From assembly GCF_947503875.1 (NCBI RefSeq), contig NZ_CANNFH010000005.1, positions 62,001-126,000 on the forward strand: a stretch of 64,000 nt of DNA, written 5' to 3'. Below, in pieces: positions 36,527-45,359 of the stretch. The notes beneath the pieces are model-generated. The model ran no database searches. It had not been told where the DNA came from and worked only from the letters and a program-made list of their open reading frames with translations. The translations under genes were made by a program, and so were the position numbers. This stretch comes from an uncultured Polaribacter sp. GTDB lineage: Bacteria; Bacteroidota; Bacteroidia; Flavobacteriales; Flavobacteriaceae. Positions within the stretch are counted from its first letter, which is position 1. Every line of letters starts with the position of its first letter.

Positions 36527-38323
36527 ATGAAGAATATTAGAAACTTTTGCATTATCGCACATATAGATCATGGTAAAAGTACATTAGCAGACAGATTGTT
36601 AGATTATACAGGCTCGGTAACTGAGCGCGAAAAGCAAAATCAGTTATTAGACAATATGGATTTGGAGCGAGAACGTGGTATTACCATAAAATCGCACGCC
36701 ATACAAATGGATTATGAGTTTGAAGGCGAGCAATATATTTTAAACTTAATAGACACACCAGGTCACGTAGATTTTTCTTACGAAGTTTCTCGCTCAATTG
36801 CCGCTTGTGAAGGCGCATTATTAATTGTAGATGCAGCACAAAGCATACAAGCGCAAACCATTTCTAACTTGTATTTAGCTTTAGAGAATGATTTAGAAAT
36901 TATTCCTGTTTTAAATAAAGTAGATTTACCAAGTGCAAATCCAGAAGAAGTTACAGATGATATTGTAGATTTATTAGGTTGCGATCCAGAAGAGGTAATT
37001 CACGCCAGTGGAAAAACAGGTTTTGGAGTAGATAATATTTTAAAGGCAATTATAAACAGAGTTCCTGCACCAAAAGGAAATCCAGATGCGCCTTTAAAAG
37101 CCTTAATTTTCGATTCTGTTTTTAATTCTTACAGAGGTATAGAAACTTATTTTAGAGTAATTGATGGTTCTATAAAAAAGAATCAGCAAATAAAATTTAT
37201 GGCAACAGGCAAGCAATATGGTGCAGATGAAGTAGGTACTTTAAAGCTAGAACAAGTTGTTAAAAAAGAAGTAAAAACGGGTGATGTTGGGTATTTAATA
37301 ACAGGTATTAAAACCGCAAAAGAAGTAAAAGTAGGAGATACCATAACCGATTTTGCAAACCCTACAACAGATTTAATAGAAGGTTTTGAAGATGTAAAAC
37401 CAATGGTTTTTGCAGGAATTTATCCTGTAGATACAGAAGATTACGAAGAATTGCGTAATTCTATGGAAAAACTGCAGTTAAATGATGCTTCTTTAGTGTT
37501 TCAACCAGAAAGTTCTGCCGCTTTAGGTTTTGGTTTCCGTTGTGGATTCTTAGGAATGTTACACATGGAAATTATTCAAGAACGTTTAGAACGTGAGTTT
37601 AATATGACAGTTATTACAACTGTTCCCAACGTATCTTACCACGCCTTTACAAATAAAAATCCAAAGGATGTTTTAATTGTAAACAATCCATCAGATTTAC
37701 CAGAACCAAGTAAATTAAATAGAGTAGAAGAGCCATTTATTAAAGCGTCTATTGTAACAAAAGCAGATTTTGTTGGGCAAGTAATGAGCTTGTGTATCGA
37801 AAAACGTGGGCAAATTGTAAATCAGACCTATTTAACAACCCAAAGAGTAGAATTAATTTTCGAAATGCCATTGGCAGAAATTGTTTTCGACTTTTACGAT
37901 CGTTTAAAAACCGTTTCTAAAGGATATGCTTCTTTCGATTATCATCCAATTGGTATGAAAGAATCGAAATTGGTAAGAGTAGATGTACTTTTAAATGGAG
38001 ATCCTGTAGATGCACTTTCTGCTTTATTGCATGCAGATAATGCCTATACAATTGGTAAAAAAATTGTAGAAAAACTAAAAACATTAATTCCAAGACAACA
38101 GTTTGATATTCCTATACAAGCTGCAATTGGAGCTAAAATTATTGCCAGAGAAACTACAAAAGCTTTGCGTAAAGATGTTACTGCAAAGTGTTATGGTGGA
38201 GATATTTCACGTAAACGTAAATTATTAGAAAAGCAGAAAAAAGGTAAAAAACGTATGCGTCAAGTTGGTAATGTAGAAATTCCACAAGAAGCATTTATGG
38301 CTGTTTTAAAGTTGAATGATTAA
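36527..38323 (+). CDS. lepA: Elongation factor 4 (LepA)
   Basis: The 598-residue GTPase has G1 'AHIDHGKST' (11-19), switch I '[11 protein letters not shown]', G3 'DTPGHVDF' and G4 'NKVDLP'. It then has EF-G-like domains and the LepA-specific C-terminal domain with '[26 protein letters not shown]' and '[15 protein letters not shown]'. It acts on the ribosome during initiation and stress. The length is typical. A three-way-junction repeat begins 2 bases after its stop and may serve as its terminator. Confidence 0.98.
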   Translation: MKNIRNFCIIAHIDHGKSTLADRLLDYTGSVTEREKQNQLLDNMDLERERGITIKSHAIQMDYEFEGEQYILNLIDTPGHVDFSYEVSRSIAACEGALLIVDAAQSIQAQTISNLYLALENDLEIIPVLNKVDLPSANPEEVTDDIVDLLGCDPEEVIHASGKTGFGVDNILKAIINRVPAPKGNPDAPLKALIFDSVFNSYRGIETYFRVIDGSIKKNQQIKFMATGKQYGADEVGTLKLEQVVKKEVKTGDVGYLITGIKTAKEVKVGDTITDFANPTTDLIEGFEDVKPMVFAGIYPVDTEDYEELRNSMEKLQLNDASLVFQPESSAALGFGFRCGFLGMLHMEIIQERLEREFNMTVITTVPNVSYHAFTNKNPKDVLIVNNPSDLPEPSKLNRVEEPFIKASIVTKADFVGQVMSLCIEKRGQIVNQTYLTTQRVELIFEMPLAEIVFDFYDRLKTVSKGYASFDYHPIGMKESKLVRVDVLLNGDPVDALSALLHADNAYTIGKKIVEKLKTLIPRQQFDIPIQAAIGAKIIARETTKALRKDVTAKCYGGDISRKRKLLEKQKKGKKRMRQVGNVEIPQEAFMAVLKLND

Positions 38324-38324
38324 T

Positions 38325-38368
38325 CCTATCTGTCACTACGTGACATCTTTCCAAAGGAAAGAAATAGG
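38325..38368. repeat. Three-way-junction element after lepA
   Basis: An outer stem (CCTAT at 38325-38329 with ATAGG at 38364-38368) encloses two perfect hairpins: TGTCAC-TAC-GTGACA (38331-38345) and CTTTCC-AAA-GGAAAG (38347-38361). The three stems pack with one to two unpaired bases between them. It lies immediately downstream of the lepA stop. It resembles repetitive extragenic elements known from Flavobacteriales; no T-run follows. Confidence 0.8.
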
Positions 38369-38745
38369 TTAGTTTTTATTAATTTTGGTTCGCATTAAAA
38401 TCTAAATTTCATTCTGAGCATAGGCGATAAATTTTAGTAGTAGATTCTTGATTTTTTTAATTATTAAAATCAATATTAAAAGTGAGTTATTAATTAGTTT
38501 ATCTAAAAAATAATTTCAATTTGTCATTTCGACTTTATGGAGAAATCTTAGTTTTATTTTGAAGCTAATTCCTGCTTTCCACTATATCTTTTTGTCGAAA
38601 AAGCCAAAAAGGATGTCGTTTCAATCAGGGCTAGACCTGTTTGCCAGCTTTTTGCTTTAAATTCTAGTTATTTTTGTTTCAGAAGCCTATTTGTGTAGGC
38701 CATTAATAGCAATAAAGTTTATACACTATTGGCAACTAGCTTTAC
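38369..38745. repeat. Gene-free spacer with composite dispersed repeats
   Basis: This stretch between lepA and the toxin gene has no coding frame. It holds a TGTCATTTCGAC...GGAGAAATCTTA repeat copy at 38522-38549. Next, at about 38565-38640, comes a block of a type I remember as dispersed in flavobacterial genomes: it starts AATTCCTGCTTTCC, has a hairpin around TCTTTTTGTCG/AGCCAAAAAGGA, and then TTTCAATCAGGGCTAGACCT. Such blocks commonly occur at gene ends. No transposase or integrase remnant is visible. Confidence 0.6.
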
Positions 38746-39063
38746 TTATTTTGTTCGTTTGATTATAGGTGGATTTTGCCTTGTGTCAAAAACATCAGTT
38801 ATTTCCACTTGATTTTTCTCAAAATTTATCCAATAAATTAATTTGTAATTTTTATGAACTAAATATCTAAACCCTTCTTTTCTTTTTTTTAATAATTCCT
38901 CAATTTGTCCTAATTCAGGTTGTTTTTCTAAAATTAGCGCTGCATTATAAATCTCCTTTACAATCTTTTTAGAAACTTTAATTCCTGCCTTTCTTTTAAA
39001 ATATTTATAGATTTCTTTAAGCTCGTCTTGAGCAAATTTAGTCCAAAATATATTTAATTCCAT
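38746..39063 (-). CDS. ParE/RelE-type toxin
   Basis: This 105-residue protein fits the RelE/ParE superfamily: 'FWTKFAQDELKEIYKYFKRKAG', 'LILEKQPELGQIEEL', 'GFRYLVHKNYKLIYWIN' and 'ITDVFDTRQNP' near the C-terminus. Members either cleave mRNA on the ribosome or inhibit gyrase; which applies here cannot be told. Its start overlaps the end of the upstream antitoxin gene by 10 bases, as is usual for such pairs. It borders a repeat-rich spacer, consistent with an acquired module. Confidence 0.87.
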   Translation of the reverse strand: MELNIFWTKFAQDELKEIYKYFKRKAGIKVSKKIVKEIYNAALILEKQPELGQIEELLKKRKEGFRYLVHKNYKLIYWINFEKNQVEITDVFDTRQNPPIIKRTK

Positions 39064-39296
39064 TCTTCAATTTTGGCTTTCAATTCATTAGAACTTATAA
39101 GTCTGTCATTTTTTGAGTCATCCATAGACTGGTCAATTCTAGAATTTAATTGCTCAACACTCATTGGAGTAAATTCCGTTTGTATAGAACTCACACTTTC
39201 CTTTCTTAATATTTTTTCAAAACGAGATATAACTTCTTCGCTTTGTAGTTTAAGAAATTCTTGAACAAATTCTATTTTTCTCGTTTGTAAATCCAT
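39054..39296 (-). CDS. Antitoxin of the ParE/RelE-type pair
   Basis: The 80-residue acidic protein precedes the toxin gene and overlaps it by 10 bases. The middle 'FTPMSVEQLNSRIDQSMDDSKNDRLISSNEL' and the ending 'KAKIEEWN' match the pattern of short flavobacterial antitoxins that I recall next to ParE-like toxins. The N-terminal half is helical ('KIEFVQEFLKLQSEEVISRFEKIL'), and no standard DNA-binding fold is obvious. It should neutralise the toxin by its C-terminal half. Confidence 0.82.
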   Translation of the reverse strand: MDLQTRKIEFVQEFLKLQSEEVISRFEKILRKESVSSIQTEFTPMSVEQLNSRIDQSMDDSKNDRLISSNELKAKIEEWN

Positions 39297-39396
39297 TGTA
39301 ATTCCTTTTGATCAAAGATACTAAATTTCATTTTGTTATCTAAATTTTCATTGAATGACGAATTTTTATTTGTTTGTAGCCAACAGCTTTTAAAAA

Positions 39397-39897
39397 TTAA
39401 ATCCGTTTTAATAATTTTTGTTTCTTTTTAGGCTTTTCTTTTTTAGATAAATTACCAGGAAAAACTAAAGATGTGCTAGAAAAAGTAGTACCAAAATTAA
39501 TATGAGCATAATATACTTGGCTCACTGCACTTAAAACTTGATTTTCTGTAAGTTCTTTTAAAGGATGCACAAAGATAGACCACAAAATATCATCTGAAAT
39601 TGCATATTTTACGTCTAATGCTGTATGAAAATTAGCCATTAAAGTAGCTGTTTTTAATTCTTCAGTTATACGATTACTATCTAAAATTGGCGAAATAATA
39701 CGCATTCTATTGTGAAGAGAATCTGCAATGCAAATAAAAGGAACCTGTTTAATTTTAAACTGCCATTGACTTTTATGGCTTACAATACTATCGCTAATTT
39801 CAGTTAGCATTTTATCTAGTTTATTTAAACTCATTTCTTGTGCAGACAAATGGTTTAATGATAAAATAAGTATGCAACTAAAAAGAAACTTTCTCAT
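39397..39897 (-). CDS. Exported protein of unknown function
   Basis: The 166-residue protein has a clear signal peptide ('MRKFLFSCILILSLNHLSAQ'). The mature part is helical with 'MLTEISDSIVSHKSQWQFKIKQVPFICIADSLHNRMRIISP' and 'TATLMANFHTALDVKYAISDDILWSIFVHPLKELTENQV'. It ends in a very basic tail ('KKEKPKKKQKLLKRI'). The pattern resembles hypothetical proteins seen across Flavobacteriaceae, but I cannot name a family. It stands alone between the toxin-antitoxin pair and the metallopeptidase gene. Confidence 0.75.
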   Translation of the reverse strand: MRKFLFSCILILSLNHLSAQEMSLNKLDKMLTEISDSIVSHKSQWQFKIKQVPFICIADSLHNRMRIISPILDSNRITEELKTATLMANFHTALDVKYAISDDILWSIFVHPLKELTENQVLSAVSQVYYAHINFGTTFSSTSLVFPGNLSKKEKPKKKQKLLKRI

Positions 39898-39971
39898 AAT
39901 AATAGGGTTTATAAAAAAGTAGTCGTGTTATTTTAAAGATGCTTTCAAAAAGTAATTTTTAAATGAATTAT

Positions 39972-40196
39972 CTATTTTTTAGAATGAAGAATTTGTATTT
40001 TAGATTTTTCATAAATTTTTATCACCAACGTATTGTTTTGAGTTTCAGGCTCAGCTTCCAAAGAAAAATAATTTAAAAGATAAATTTTAGACTTTAAATT
40101 TTTTGAACAAAAAAAATACTCTTGAAATTCATCAAGAGTATTGTAATTAGTAAGATTTTTAAAGCGGTTAATAGCAAAATTAATTTCTATTTCCAA
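39972..40196 (-). CDS. Possible small protein of unknown function
   Basis: A 74-codon frame begins at a TTG inside the last codons of the metallopeptidase gene (17-base overlap) and contains no ATG. The product is mixed, with an acidic middle ('FSLEAEPETQNNTLVIKIYEKSKIQI'). It could be translated by coupling with the upstream gene. It could equally be a chance frame in AT-rich DNA. Confidence 0.35.
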   Translation of the reverse strand: MEIEINFAINRFKNLTNYNTLDEFQEYFFCSKNLKSKIYLLNYFSLEAEPETQNNTLVIKIYEKSKIQILHSKK

Positions 40197-40869
40197 GAAT
40201 TTGCAATCCCCAATAAATTAGCATTGCCAAAGAACCTAATGCCGCAACTAAATACGTTCTGGCAGCCCATTTTAAGGCGTCTTCAGAGCCGGCGAATTCT
40301 TCTCTAGAAACTATGTTTTTATTTTTTAACCAAGCTAAAGCTCTATTACTGGCATCGTATTCTACAGGTAAAGTTATAAAGCTAAAAAGCGTTGCCATTC
40401 CCATAAGTACTAAACCTGCTACTGCAACATAAAACCCTAAACCAGAGGCTGCACCCAAAATTAATCCACCAAATACCAACCATTGAGAGAATTTAGAAGA
40501 AACGCTAACAATAGGTACCAATTGAGAGCGCATTTTTAAGTAACTGTAAGCAGTTGCATGTTGCACCGCATGCCCAACTTCGTGTGCTGCAACAGCGGCT
40601 GCAGCTGCGTTTCTTTGGTTGTAAACACCTTCACTTAAATTTACGGTTTTATTTTGCGGGTTGTAATGGTCTGTTAACATACCTGGCGTAGAAATTACTT
40701 TTACATCAAAAATACCATTATCAGCCAGCATTTTTTCTGCAATTTCTGCTCCAGACATTCCATTTCTAAGCTGAATTTTAGAATATTTTTTAAATTTACT
40801 TTTTAGTTTGTTACTTACTACCATGCTTACAACAGAGATAAGGCCTACTAGTACATAAAATCCCATCAT
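40180..40869 (-). CDS. Membrane zinc metallopeptidase (YugP/Zn_peptidase_2 family)
   Basis: The 229-residue protein has an N-terminal membrane span, the zinc site 'HEVGH' at residues 96-100 within 'AAAAAVAAHEVGHAVQHATAYSYL', then two or three further hydrophobic segments ('VAGLVLMGMATLFSFITLPVEYDASNRALAWL') and a C-terminal span. This is the layout of the neutral zinc peptidase family typified by B. subtilis YugP. Its substrate is unknown. The start could be either of two consecutive ATG codons (40869 or 40866). Confidence 0.9.
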   Translation of the reverse strand: MMGFYVLVGLISVVSMVVSNKLKSKFKKYSKIQLRNGMSGAEIAEKMLADNGIFDVKVISTPGMLTDHYNPQNKTVNLSEGVYNQRNAAAAAVAAHEVGHAVQHATAYSYLKMRSQLVPIVSVSSKFSQWLVFGGLILGAASGLGFYVAVAGLVLMGMATLFSFITLPVEYDASNRALAWLKNKNIVSREEFAGSEDALKWAARTYLVAALGSLAMLIYWGLQILGNRN

Positions 40870-41016
40870 AATTTATATTGTTTTAAATTTTTATATTGTT
40901 TTGTTTCATAAATTTACAACATAAAGTATTCCAATTTATTTTTTTGAGGTAAAAATTTAATTTTTGTCAGTAATAAAAATAAAAAATGTATTTACTTTTT
41001 TTAAAATAATGACAAA

Positions 41017-42054
41017 ATGACAAGCAAAATAAACATACTAATAATATACACAGGTGGTACAATTGGTATGATTAAAGATTACAAAACCAATGCTTTAAAA
41101 GCATTTGATTTTAGTAGAATTGTAGAGAAAATTCCTGAGTTAGAGCAGCTAAAATGTAATATAAGTAGTATTTCTTTTGAAGAACCAATAGATTCTTCTA
41201 ACATGAACACAGATTATTATGCTACTCTAGTTACAATTATTGAAGAAAATTATAAGAATTTTGATGGTTTTGTGGTTTTAACAGGTTCAGACACCATGTC
41301 TTATATAGCGTCTGCTGTAAGTTTTATGCTAGAGAATTTACAAAAGCCAGTAATTTTTACAGGTTCTCAATTACCTATAGGAGATTTAAGAACAGATGCA
41401 AAAGAAAACCTAATCACTTCTATAGAAATTGCTGCCTCTAGAAAGAATAACAAGCCTATAGTTAAAGAAGTGGGTTTGTATTTTGAGTATAAACTGTATA
41501 GAGCAAATAGAACTACAAAAATTAGTGCAGAGCATTTTGAGGCTTTTGCAGCTATGAATTATCCGCCTTTGGCGGAAAGTGGTGTACATTTAAAGTTTAA
41601 TGAACACCTGTTGCTTGAAAATAAAAACCAAAAAGCACCTTTAATAGTAAGAAAAAAATTAGTTACAGATGTTGTTGTTTTAAAGCTATATCCTGGTATT
41701 ACAGTGCAAGTTGTGGCAACTATACTACAAATAAAAAATTTAAAAGGTGTAGTTTTAGAGACTTATGGTTCTGGTAATGCACCAAATACATCATGGTTTT
41801 TAAATTTGTTAGAAAAGGCAATTCAGCAAAATATTAAAATTGTAAATGTTACACAATGTTCTGGAGGTAGTGTAATTTTGGGGCATTATGATACTAGTTT
41901 TGGTTTAAAAGAGATTGGTGTTATAAGTGGTTTAGATATAACAACAGAATCTGCCGTGGCAAAATTAATGTATTTATTAAATGAAGATTTAAGTACAGAA
42001 GCGTTTAAAACATATTTTCAAAAATCATTAAGAGGAGAGATTTCCGAGAAATAA
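41017..42054 (+). CDS. ansA: L-asparaginase, type I
   Basis: The 345-residue enzyme hydrolyses asparagine to aspartate and ammonia. Both catalytic threonine motifs are present: 'IIYTGGTIGMI' near the start and 'VLTGSDTMSYIASAVSFML' around residues 88-106. No signal peptide is seen, which together with 'GSQLPIGDLRTDAKENL' points to the cytoplasmic type I enzyme. It is monocistronic, ended by the hairpin at 42081-42109. Confidence 0.94.
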   Translation: MTSKINILIIYTGGTIGMIKDYKTNALKAFDFSRIVEKIPELEQLKCNISSISFEEPIDSSNMNTDYYATLVTIIEENYKNFDGFVVLTGSDTMSYIASAVSFMLENLQKPVIFTGSQLPIGDLRTDAKENLITSIEIAASRKNNKPIVKEVGLYFEYKLYRANRTTKISAEHFEAFAAMNYPPLAESGVHLKFNEHLLLENKNQKAPLIVRKKLVTDVVVLKLYPGITVQVVATILQIKNLKGVVLETYGSGNAPNTSWFLNLLEKAIQQNIKIVNVTQCSGGSVILGHYDTSFGLKEIGVISGLDITTESAVAKLMYLLNEDLSTEAFKTYFQKSLRGEISEK

Positions 42055-42080
42055 ATAAAAAAAAGTTGTGGCAATTAAAA

Positions 42081-42119
42081 AATCCTTATTTTTACCACAA
42101 ATAAGGATTGTTTTTTTTT
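42081..42119 (+). terminator. Terminator after asparaginase gene
   Basis: Arms AATCCTTATTT (42081-42091) and AAATAAGGATT (42099-42109) pair perfectly around a seven-base loop and are followed by a run of nine T residues. Confidence 0.9.
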
Positions 42120-42212
42120 GAGAGACAAATTTTTTTTTGTTACTTGCCAATCCATTTCATAAAATAGTTATAAGACTGCGCTAGTATTTTTATCACTATG
42201 AAATTAAAATTT

Positions 42213-42220
42213 ATATCTTT
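42213..42220 (+). promoter_or_regulatory. Possible -7 element (TATCTTTA) of the exbB operon
   Basis: TATCTTTA differs from the TAnnTTTG consensus only at the last base and lies 35 bases before the exbB start. An identical TATCTTTA stands before the PorT-like gene at about 44654. Confidence 0.35.
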
Positions 42221-42255
42221 AACCCGTTAACTATTAAAAATTAATTACAACAACG

Positions 42256-42981
42256 ATGAAAAAAGTAGTAAATGTCCTATCTGTAACAGGATTCATGTTT
42301 TTTGGAGCTATTCAATCAACTTTCGCACAAGATGCAGCTGAAACAACTGAAAAAACGTTTCACCAGATTTTAAAAGAAAATTTTATTGATGGTGGTCCAG
42401 GTTTTATGGGTATTGTATTAGTAGCATTAATTCTAGGTTTAGCAATTGCTATCGAAAGAATTATTTATTTAAACTTAGCAACTACAAATACTAAGAAATT
42501 AGTAGCAAATGTAGATGATGCATTAAGTTCAGGTGGTGTAGAGGCTGCAAAAGAAGTTTGTAGAAATACAAAAGGGCCAGTAGCATCTATTTTTTACCAA
42601 GGGTTAGATAGAGTAGACGAAGGTGTAGAAGCTGCAGAAAAAGCGGTAGTTTCTTACGGTGGAGTTCAAATGGGACTTTTAGAGAAAAATGTTTCTTGGA
42701 TATCTTTATTTATTGCTTTGGCACCAATGCTTGGTTTCATGGGAACTGTAATTGGTATGATTGGAGCCTTTAATGATATTGCAGTTGCAAATGATATTTC
42801 TCCAGCGGTAGTAGCAGGTGGTATTAAAGTTGCCTTATTAACTACAGTATTTGGTTTAATAGTAGCAATTATTTTACAGATTTTTTATAATTACATTGTT
42901 GCAAAAATTGATGGAATTGTAAACAACATGGAAGATGCTTCTATTCAATTAGTAGATTTATTAGTTAAGTATAAAAAATAA
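42256..42981 (+). CDS. exbB: ExbB/MotA/TolQ-family proton channel protein
   Basis: The 241-residue protein has an N-terminal hydrophobic segment (about 8-25), a second span at about 46-66 ('GFMGIVLVALILGLAIAIERIIYL'), a cytoplasmic region, and two further spans including 'SLFIALAPMLGFMGTVIGMIGAFNDIA' and 'VALLTTVFGLIVAIILQIFYNYIV', typical of ExbB. With the two ExbD-like proteins encoded downstream it should use the proton gradient to drive TonB or a gliding/secretion machine. It leads an operon of exbB, a small membrane protein, exbD and exbD. Confidence 0.93.
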   Translation: MKKVVNVLSVTGFMFFGAIQSTFAQDAAETTEKTFHQILKENFIDGGPGFMGIVLVALILGLAIAIERIIYLNLATTNTKKLVANVDDALSSGGVEAAKEVCRNTKGPVASIFYQGLDRVDEGVEAAEKAVVSYGGVQMGLLEKNVSWISLFIALAPMLGFMGTVIGMIGAFNDIAVANDISPAVVAGGIKVALLTTVFGLIVAIILQIFYNYIVAKIDGIVNNMEDASIQLVDLLVKYKK

Positions 42982-42991
42982 AACCCAACCA

Positions 42992-43453
42992 ATGAAAAGC
43001 AATAAAATATTAAATATTATTATAGCTGCAGTTGCACTGGTTGGTGCTTTTCTTTTCGTGAAAATTTTCATGGAAGATACAGAAGCAATAGAAACTAGTG
43101 TAGAACTACAAAATAGTGTAATTAGTCCTATTATTTATTATTCGACTTTTTTACTTATTGCAGGTGTAGTTATCGCAGTATTACTCTCTTTATGGAGTTT
43201 AATTAGAAACCCAGAAAACTTAAAGAAAACTTTATTAGGATTAGCTGTTTTAGCTGTACTTTTAATTGTAGCCAACTTCTTATCAGACTCAGAAGCTGTT
43301 ATTAATGCTGCTGGTGGTATTAGTCCTGGTGGTGAAGAAGGTTCTTCTATTAACAAATGGGTAGGTACAGGTATATGGTACAGTTTAATTTTAGGAGGTA
43401 TAGCTTCTTTATTTTTTGTGTACGATTTAGTTAAAGGCTTAATAAAATCTTAA
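42992..43453 (+). CDS. Small membrane protein within the exbB-exbD operon
   Basis: The 153-residue protein has about four hydrophobic segments (about 8-26, 49-70, 80-97, 126-148) and a Gly/Ser-rich periplasmic stretch 'INAAGGISPGGEEGSS'. I know no family name. It lies 10 bases after exbB and 4 bases before exbD. Its constant place between them suggests a role as an accessory part of the energising complex, inferred from context only. Confidence 0.8.
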   Translation: MKSNKILNIIIAAVALVGAFLFVKIFMEDTEAIETSVELQNSVISPIIYYSTFLLIAGVVIAVLLSLWSLIRNPENLKKTLLGLAVLAVLLIVANFLSDSEAVINAAGGISPGGEEGSSINKWVGTGIWYSLILGGIASLFFVYDLVKGLIKS

Positions 43454-43457
43454 TAAA

Positions 43458-44084
43458 ATGGCAAGAAGAGAGAATCCAGAAATTAATGCAGGTTCTATGG
43501 CAGATATTGCCTTCTTGCTATTAATTTTCTTTTTAGTAACCACAACTATGAATGTAGATTCTGGGGTTTCTAAAAAGTTAGCAGAAAAACCACCCAAAGA
43601 TTACGTTCCTCCAATTATTAAAAAGAAGAACATTTTTGAAGTGAATTTAAACTTTAAAAACGAGCTTCAGGTAGAAGGAGAAAGAATGGAAATTAAAGAT
43701 CTAAAAGAGGCTGCTAAAGCGTTTATAGATAATGGTGGTGGCGTTGGTAAAATTGTAGAAGGTGTTGTATCTGGTCCTTGTGATTATTGTAAAGGAGAAA
43801 GATTAGATGAATCTTCAGATCACCCAAACAAAGCAGTTATTTCTGTTTTAAGTGATAGAGGTACAGAGTATGGTGTGTATTTAAAAGTACAAAACGAATT
43901 ACTTAGAGCCTATTCTGAACTTAGAAATAGATTGGCTAAAGAACGTTATGGTGTTACATATACTGAGCTAGAAGAAGCTTATAAAAATGCAAGAGATAAC
44001 GAAAGCTTAAAAAGAAAGGTAGAAGATATTAAAAAAGCCTATCCTCAAATTATTTCTGATGCAGAACCAACTTCTGCAAATTAA
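43458..44084 (+). CDS. exbD: ExbD-like biopolymer transport protein, long form
   Basis: The 208-residue protein starts cytoplasmic ('MARRENPEINAGSMADIAFLLLIFFLVTTTM'), with the conserved span aspartate D17 in 'MADIAF'. The periplasmic domain has an insert with a cysteine pair, 'GPCDYCKGE', and a long helical C-terminal extension ('YSELRNRLAKERYGVTYTELEEAYKNARDNESLKRKVEDI'). The standard ExbD is shorter. It is followed 18 bases later by a second ExbD gene, so the complex probably uses an ExbD heterodimer. Confidence 0.92.
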   Translation: MARRENPEINAGSMADIAFLLLIFFLVTTTMNVDSGVSKKLAEKPPKDYVPPIIKKKNIFEVNLNFKNELQVEGERMEIKDLKEAAKAFIDNGGGVGKIVEGVVSGPCDYCKGERLDESSDHPNKAVISVLSDRGTEYGVYLKVQNELLRAYSELRNRLAKERYGVTYTELEEAYKNARDNESLKRKVEDIKKAYPQIISDAEPTSAN

Positions 44085-44102
44085 TTTTTAAAATCTAACA
44101 AT

Positions 44103-44564
44103 ATGTCTAAATTTAGAAAGAAGAAAAAAGGAATGCCAGCAGTAAATACTGCAGCTTTACCAGACATCGTTTTTATGTTGTTATTTTTCTTTATGGTTAC
44201 AACAACTATGAGAGAAACTGATTTAAAGATAGAAAATCCAAGATTACCAACAGCAACAGAAGTTAAAAAGTTAGAGCATAAAAGCTTAGTGAGTACAATT
44301 TATGTAGGTAAATCAAATACTCCAGAAAAGCATGGTACTGGTTATAATAGAATTCAATTAAATGATAAAATTGCAAGTTCAGAAGATGTACCTGCTTTTA
44401 TTATTAATGCAAGAACTAAAGTTTCTGAGGCAGAAGTACCTTTTATGACTACTTCTATTAAAGCTGATAGAGAATCTAATGTAGGTACTATTACAGATAT
44501 TAGATTAAAACTTAGAGATGTAAATGCACTTAAAATAAGTTATTCTGCAGGTAAAGGAGAGTAA
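44103..44564 (+). CDS. exbD: ExbD-like biopolymer transport protein, second copy
   Basis: This 153-residue protein has the same N-terminal layout ('MPAVNTAALPDIVFMLLFFFMVTTTM') with the span aspartate in 'LPDIVFM'. Its short periplasmic domain ends in 'ALKISYSAGKGE', and it has no cysteine insert. It pairs with the longer ExbD and ExbB encoded upstream. The operon ends at the terminator at 44581-44616. Confidence 0.93.
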   Translation: MSKFRKKKKGMPAVNTAALPDIVFMLLFFFMVTTTMRETDLKIENPRLPTATEVKKLEHKSLVSTIYVGKSNTPEKHGTGYNRIQLNDKIASSEDVPAFIINARTKVSEAEVPFMTTSIKADRESNVGTITDIRLKLRDVNALKISYSAGKGE

Positions 44565-44580
44565 TTTATAAGTAAACTAT

Positions 44581-44616
44581 AAAAAAGGGATAATTCTTAA
44601 GAATTATCCCTTTTTT
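44581..44616. terminator. Terminator after the exbB-exbD operon
   Basis: A perfect 36-base palindrome, AAAAAAGGGATAATTCTT and its complement, runs into a T tract. It could stop transcription from either strand. Confidence 0.92.
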
Positions 44617-44678
44617 GTTTTTTAGTTTTTGTTTTTTAAAAACAGAAAATTGTATCTTTATAGTAAGTTATTATTGCT

Positions 44679-45359
44679 ATGCATAAGATTTATATTGTTT
44701 TATTTACTTTTCTATTCAGTTCAGGTTTATGGGCTCAAAAAGATTCTTTACAATTAGGTGATAAGTATGCAGAAGATCAATTATATATTTCCCTTACTTA
44801 CGGGCAACTAACTAATCAGCCTGCAGGTGTGCTTAAAAGTAATTTTTCTTATGCTTTTTCTACTGGTTTTATTAAAGATTTTATTCTAAATAAACGGGGT
44901 TCAGTTTCTATAGCAGGTGGTTTAGGTGTTAACTATAATTCTTTTAACCATAGCTTAAGGGTAGATGAGGTTAATGGCAATACTACAACGTTTAGTATAG
45001 ACAATGCTATAACTTCTAATAGCTTTAATACTTTTAATTTAGAATTACCTTTAGAGTTAAGATGGCGCACATCTACAGCACAAAAGTTTAGTTTCTGGCG
45101 AATTTATACAGGTGTTAAACTGTTATATAACCTTAGCAATACGTTTTCTTTTGTAGATAGTAATGAAGCAGAGATTTCTTATAATAATGTAAGTGCTTAT
45201 AATAATCTGCAGTTGGGTTTAACCTTATCTGCGGGTTATGACGCTTTTAATATACATGCCTTTTATGGATTATCTCCAATTTTTAAAGATGCCAATTTAA
45301 ATGGAGTAGCAATTCATACAAAAATATTGCAATTTGGTCTAATTTATTATTTGTTATAA
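44679..45359 (+). CDS. PorT-family outer-membrane barrel protein
   Basis: The 226-residue protein has a signal peptide ('MHKIYIVLFTFLFSSGLWAQ') and then alternating beta strands, as in an eight-stranded barrel, ending with 'KILQFGLIYYLL'. The run 'LYISLTYGQLTNQPAGVLKSNFSYAFSTGFIKDF' resembles PorT/SprT-type proteins of the type IX secretion system. Whether it is the true PorT or a paralogue cannot be decided here; no other secretion gene is near. It has its own promoter-like TATCTTTA and shares 6 bases with the convergent gene at its end. Confidence 0.78.
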   Translation: MHKIYIVLFTFLFSSGLWAQKDSLQLGDKYAEDQLYISLTYGQLTNQPAGVLKSNFSYAFSTGFIKDFILNKRGSVSIAGGLGVNYNSFNHSLRVDEVNGNTTTFSIDNAITSNSFNTFNLELPLELRWRTSTAQKFSFWRIYTGVKLLYNLSNTFSFVDSNEAEISYNNVSAYNNLQLGLTLSAGYDAFNIHAFYGLSPIFKDANLNGVAIHTKILQFGLIYYLL

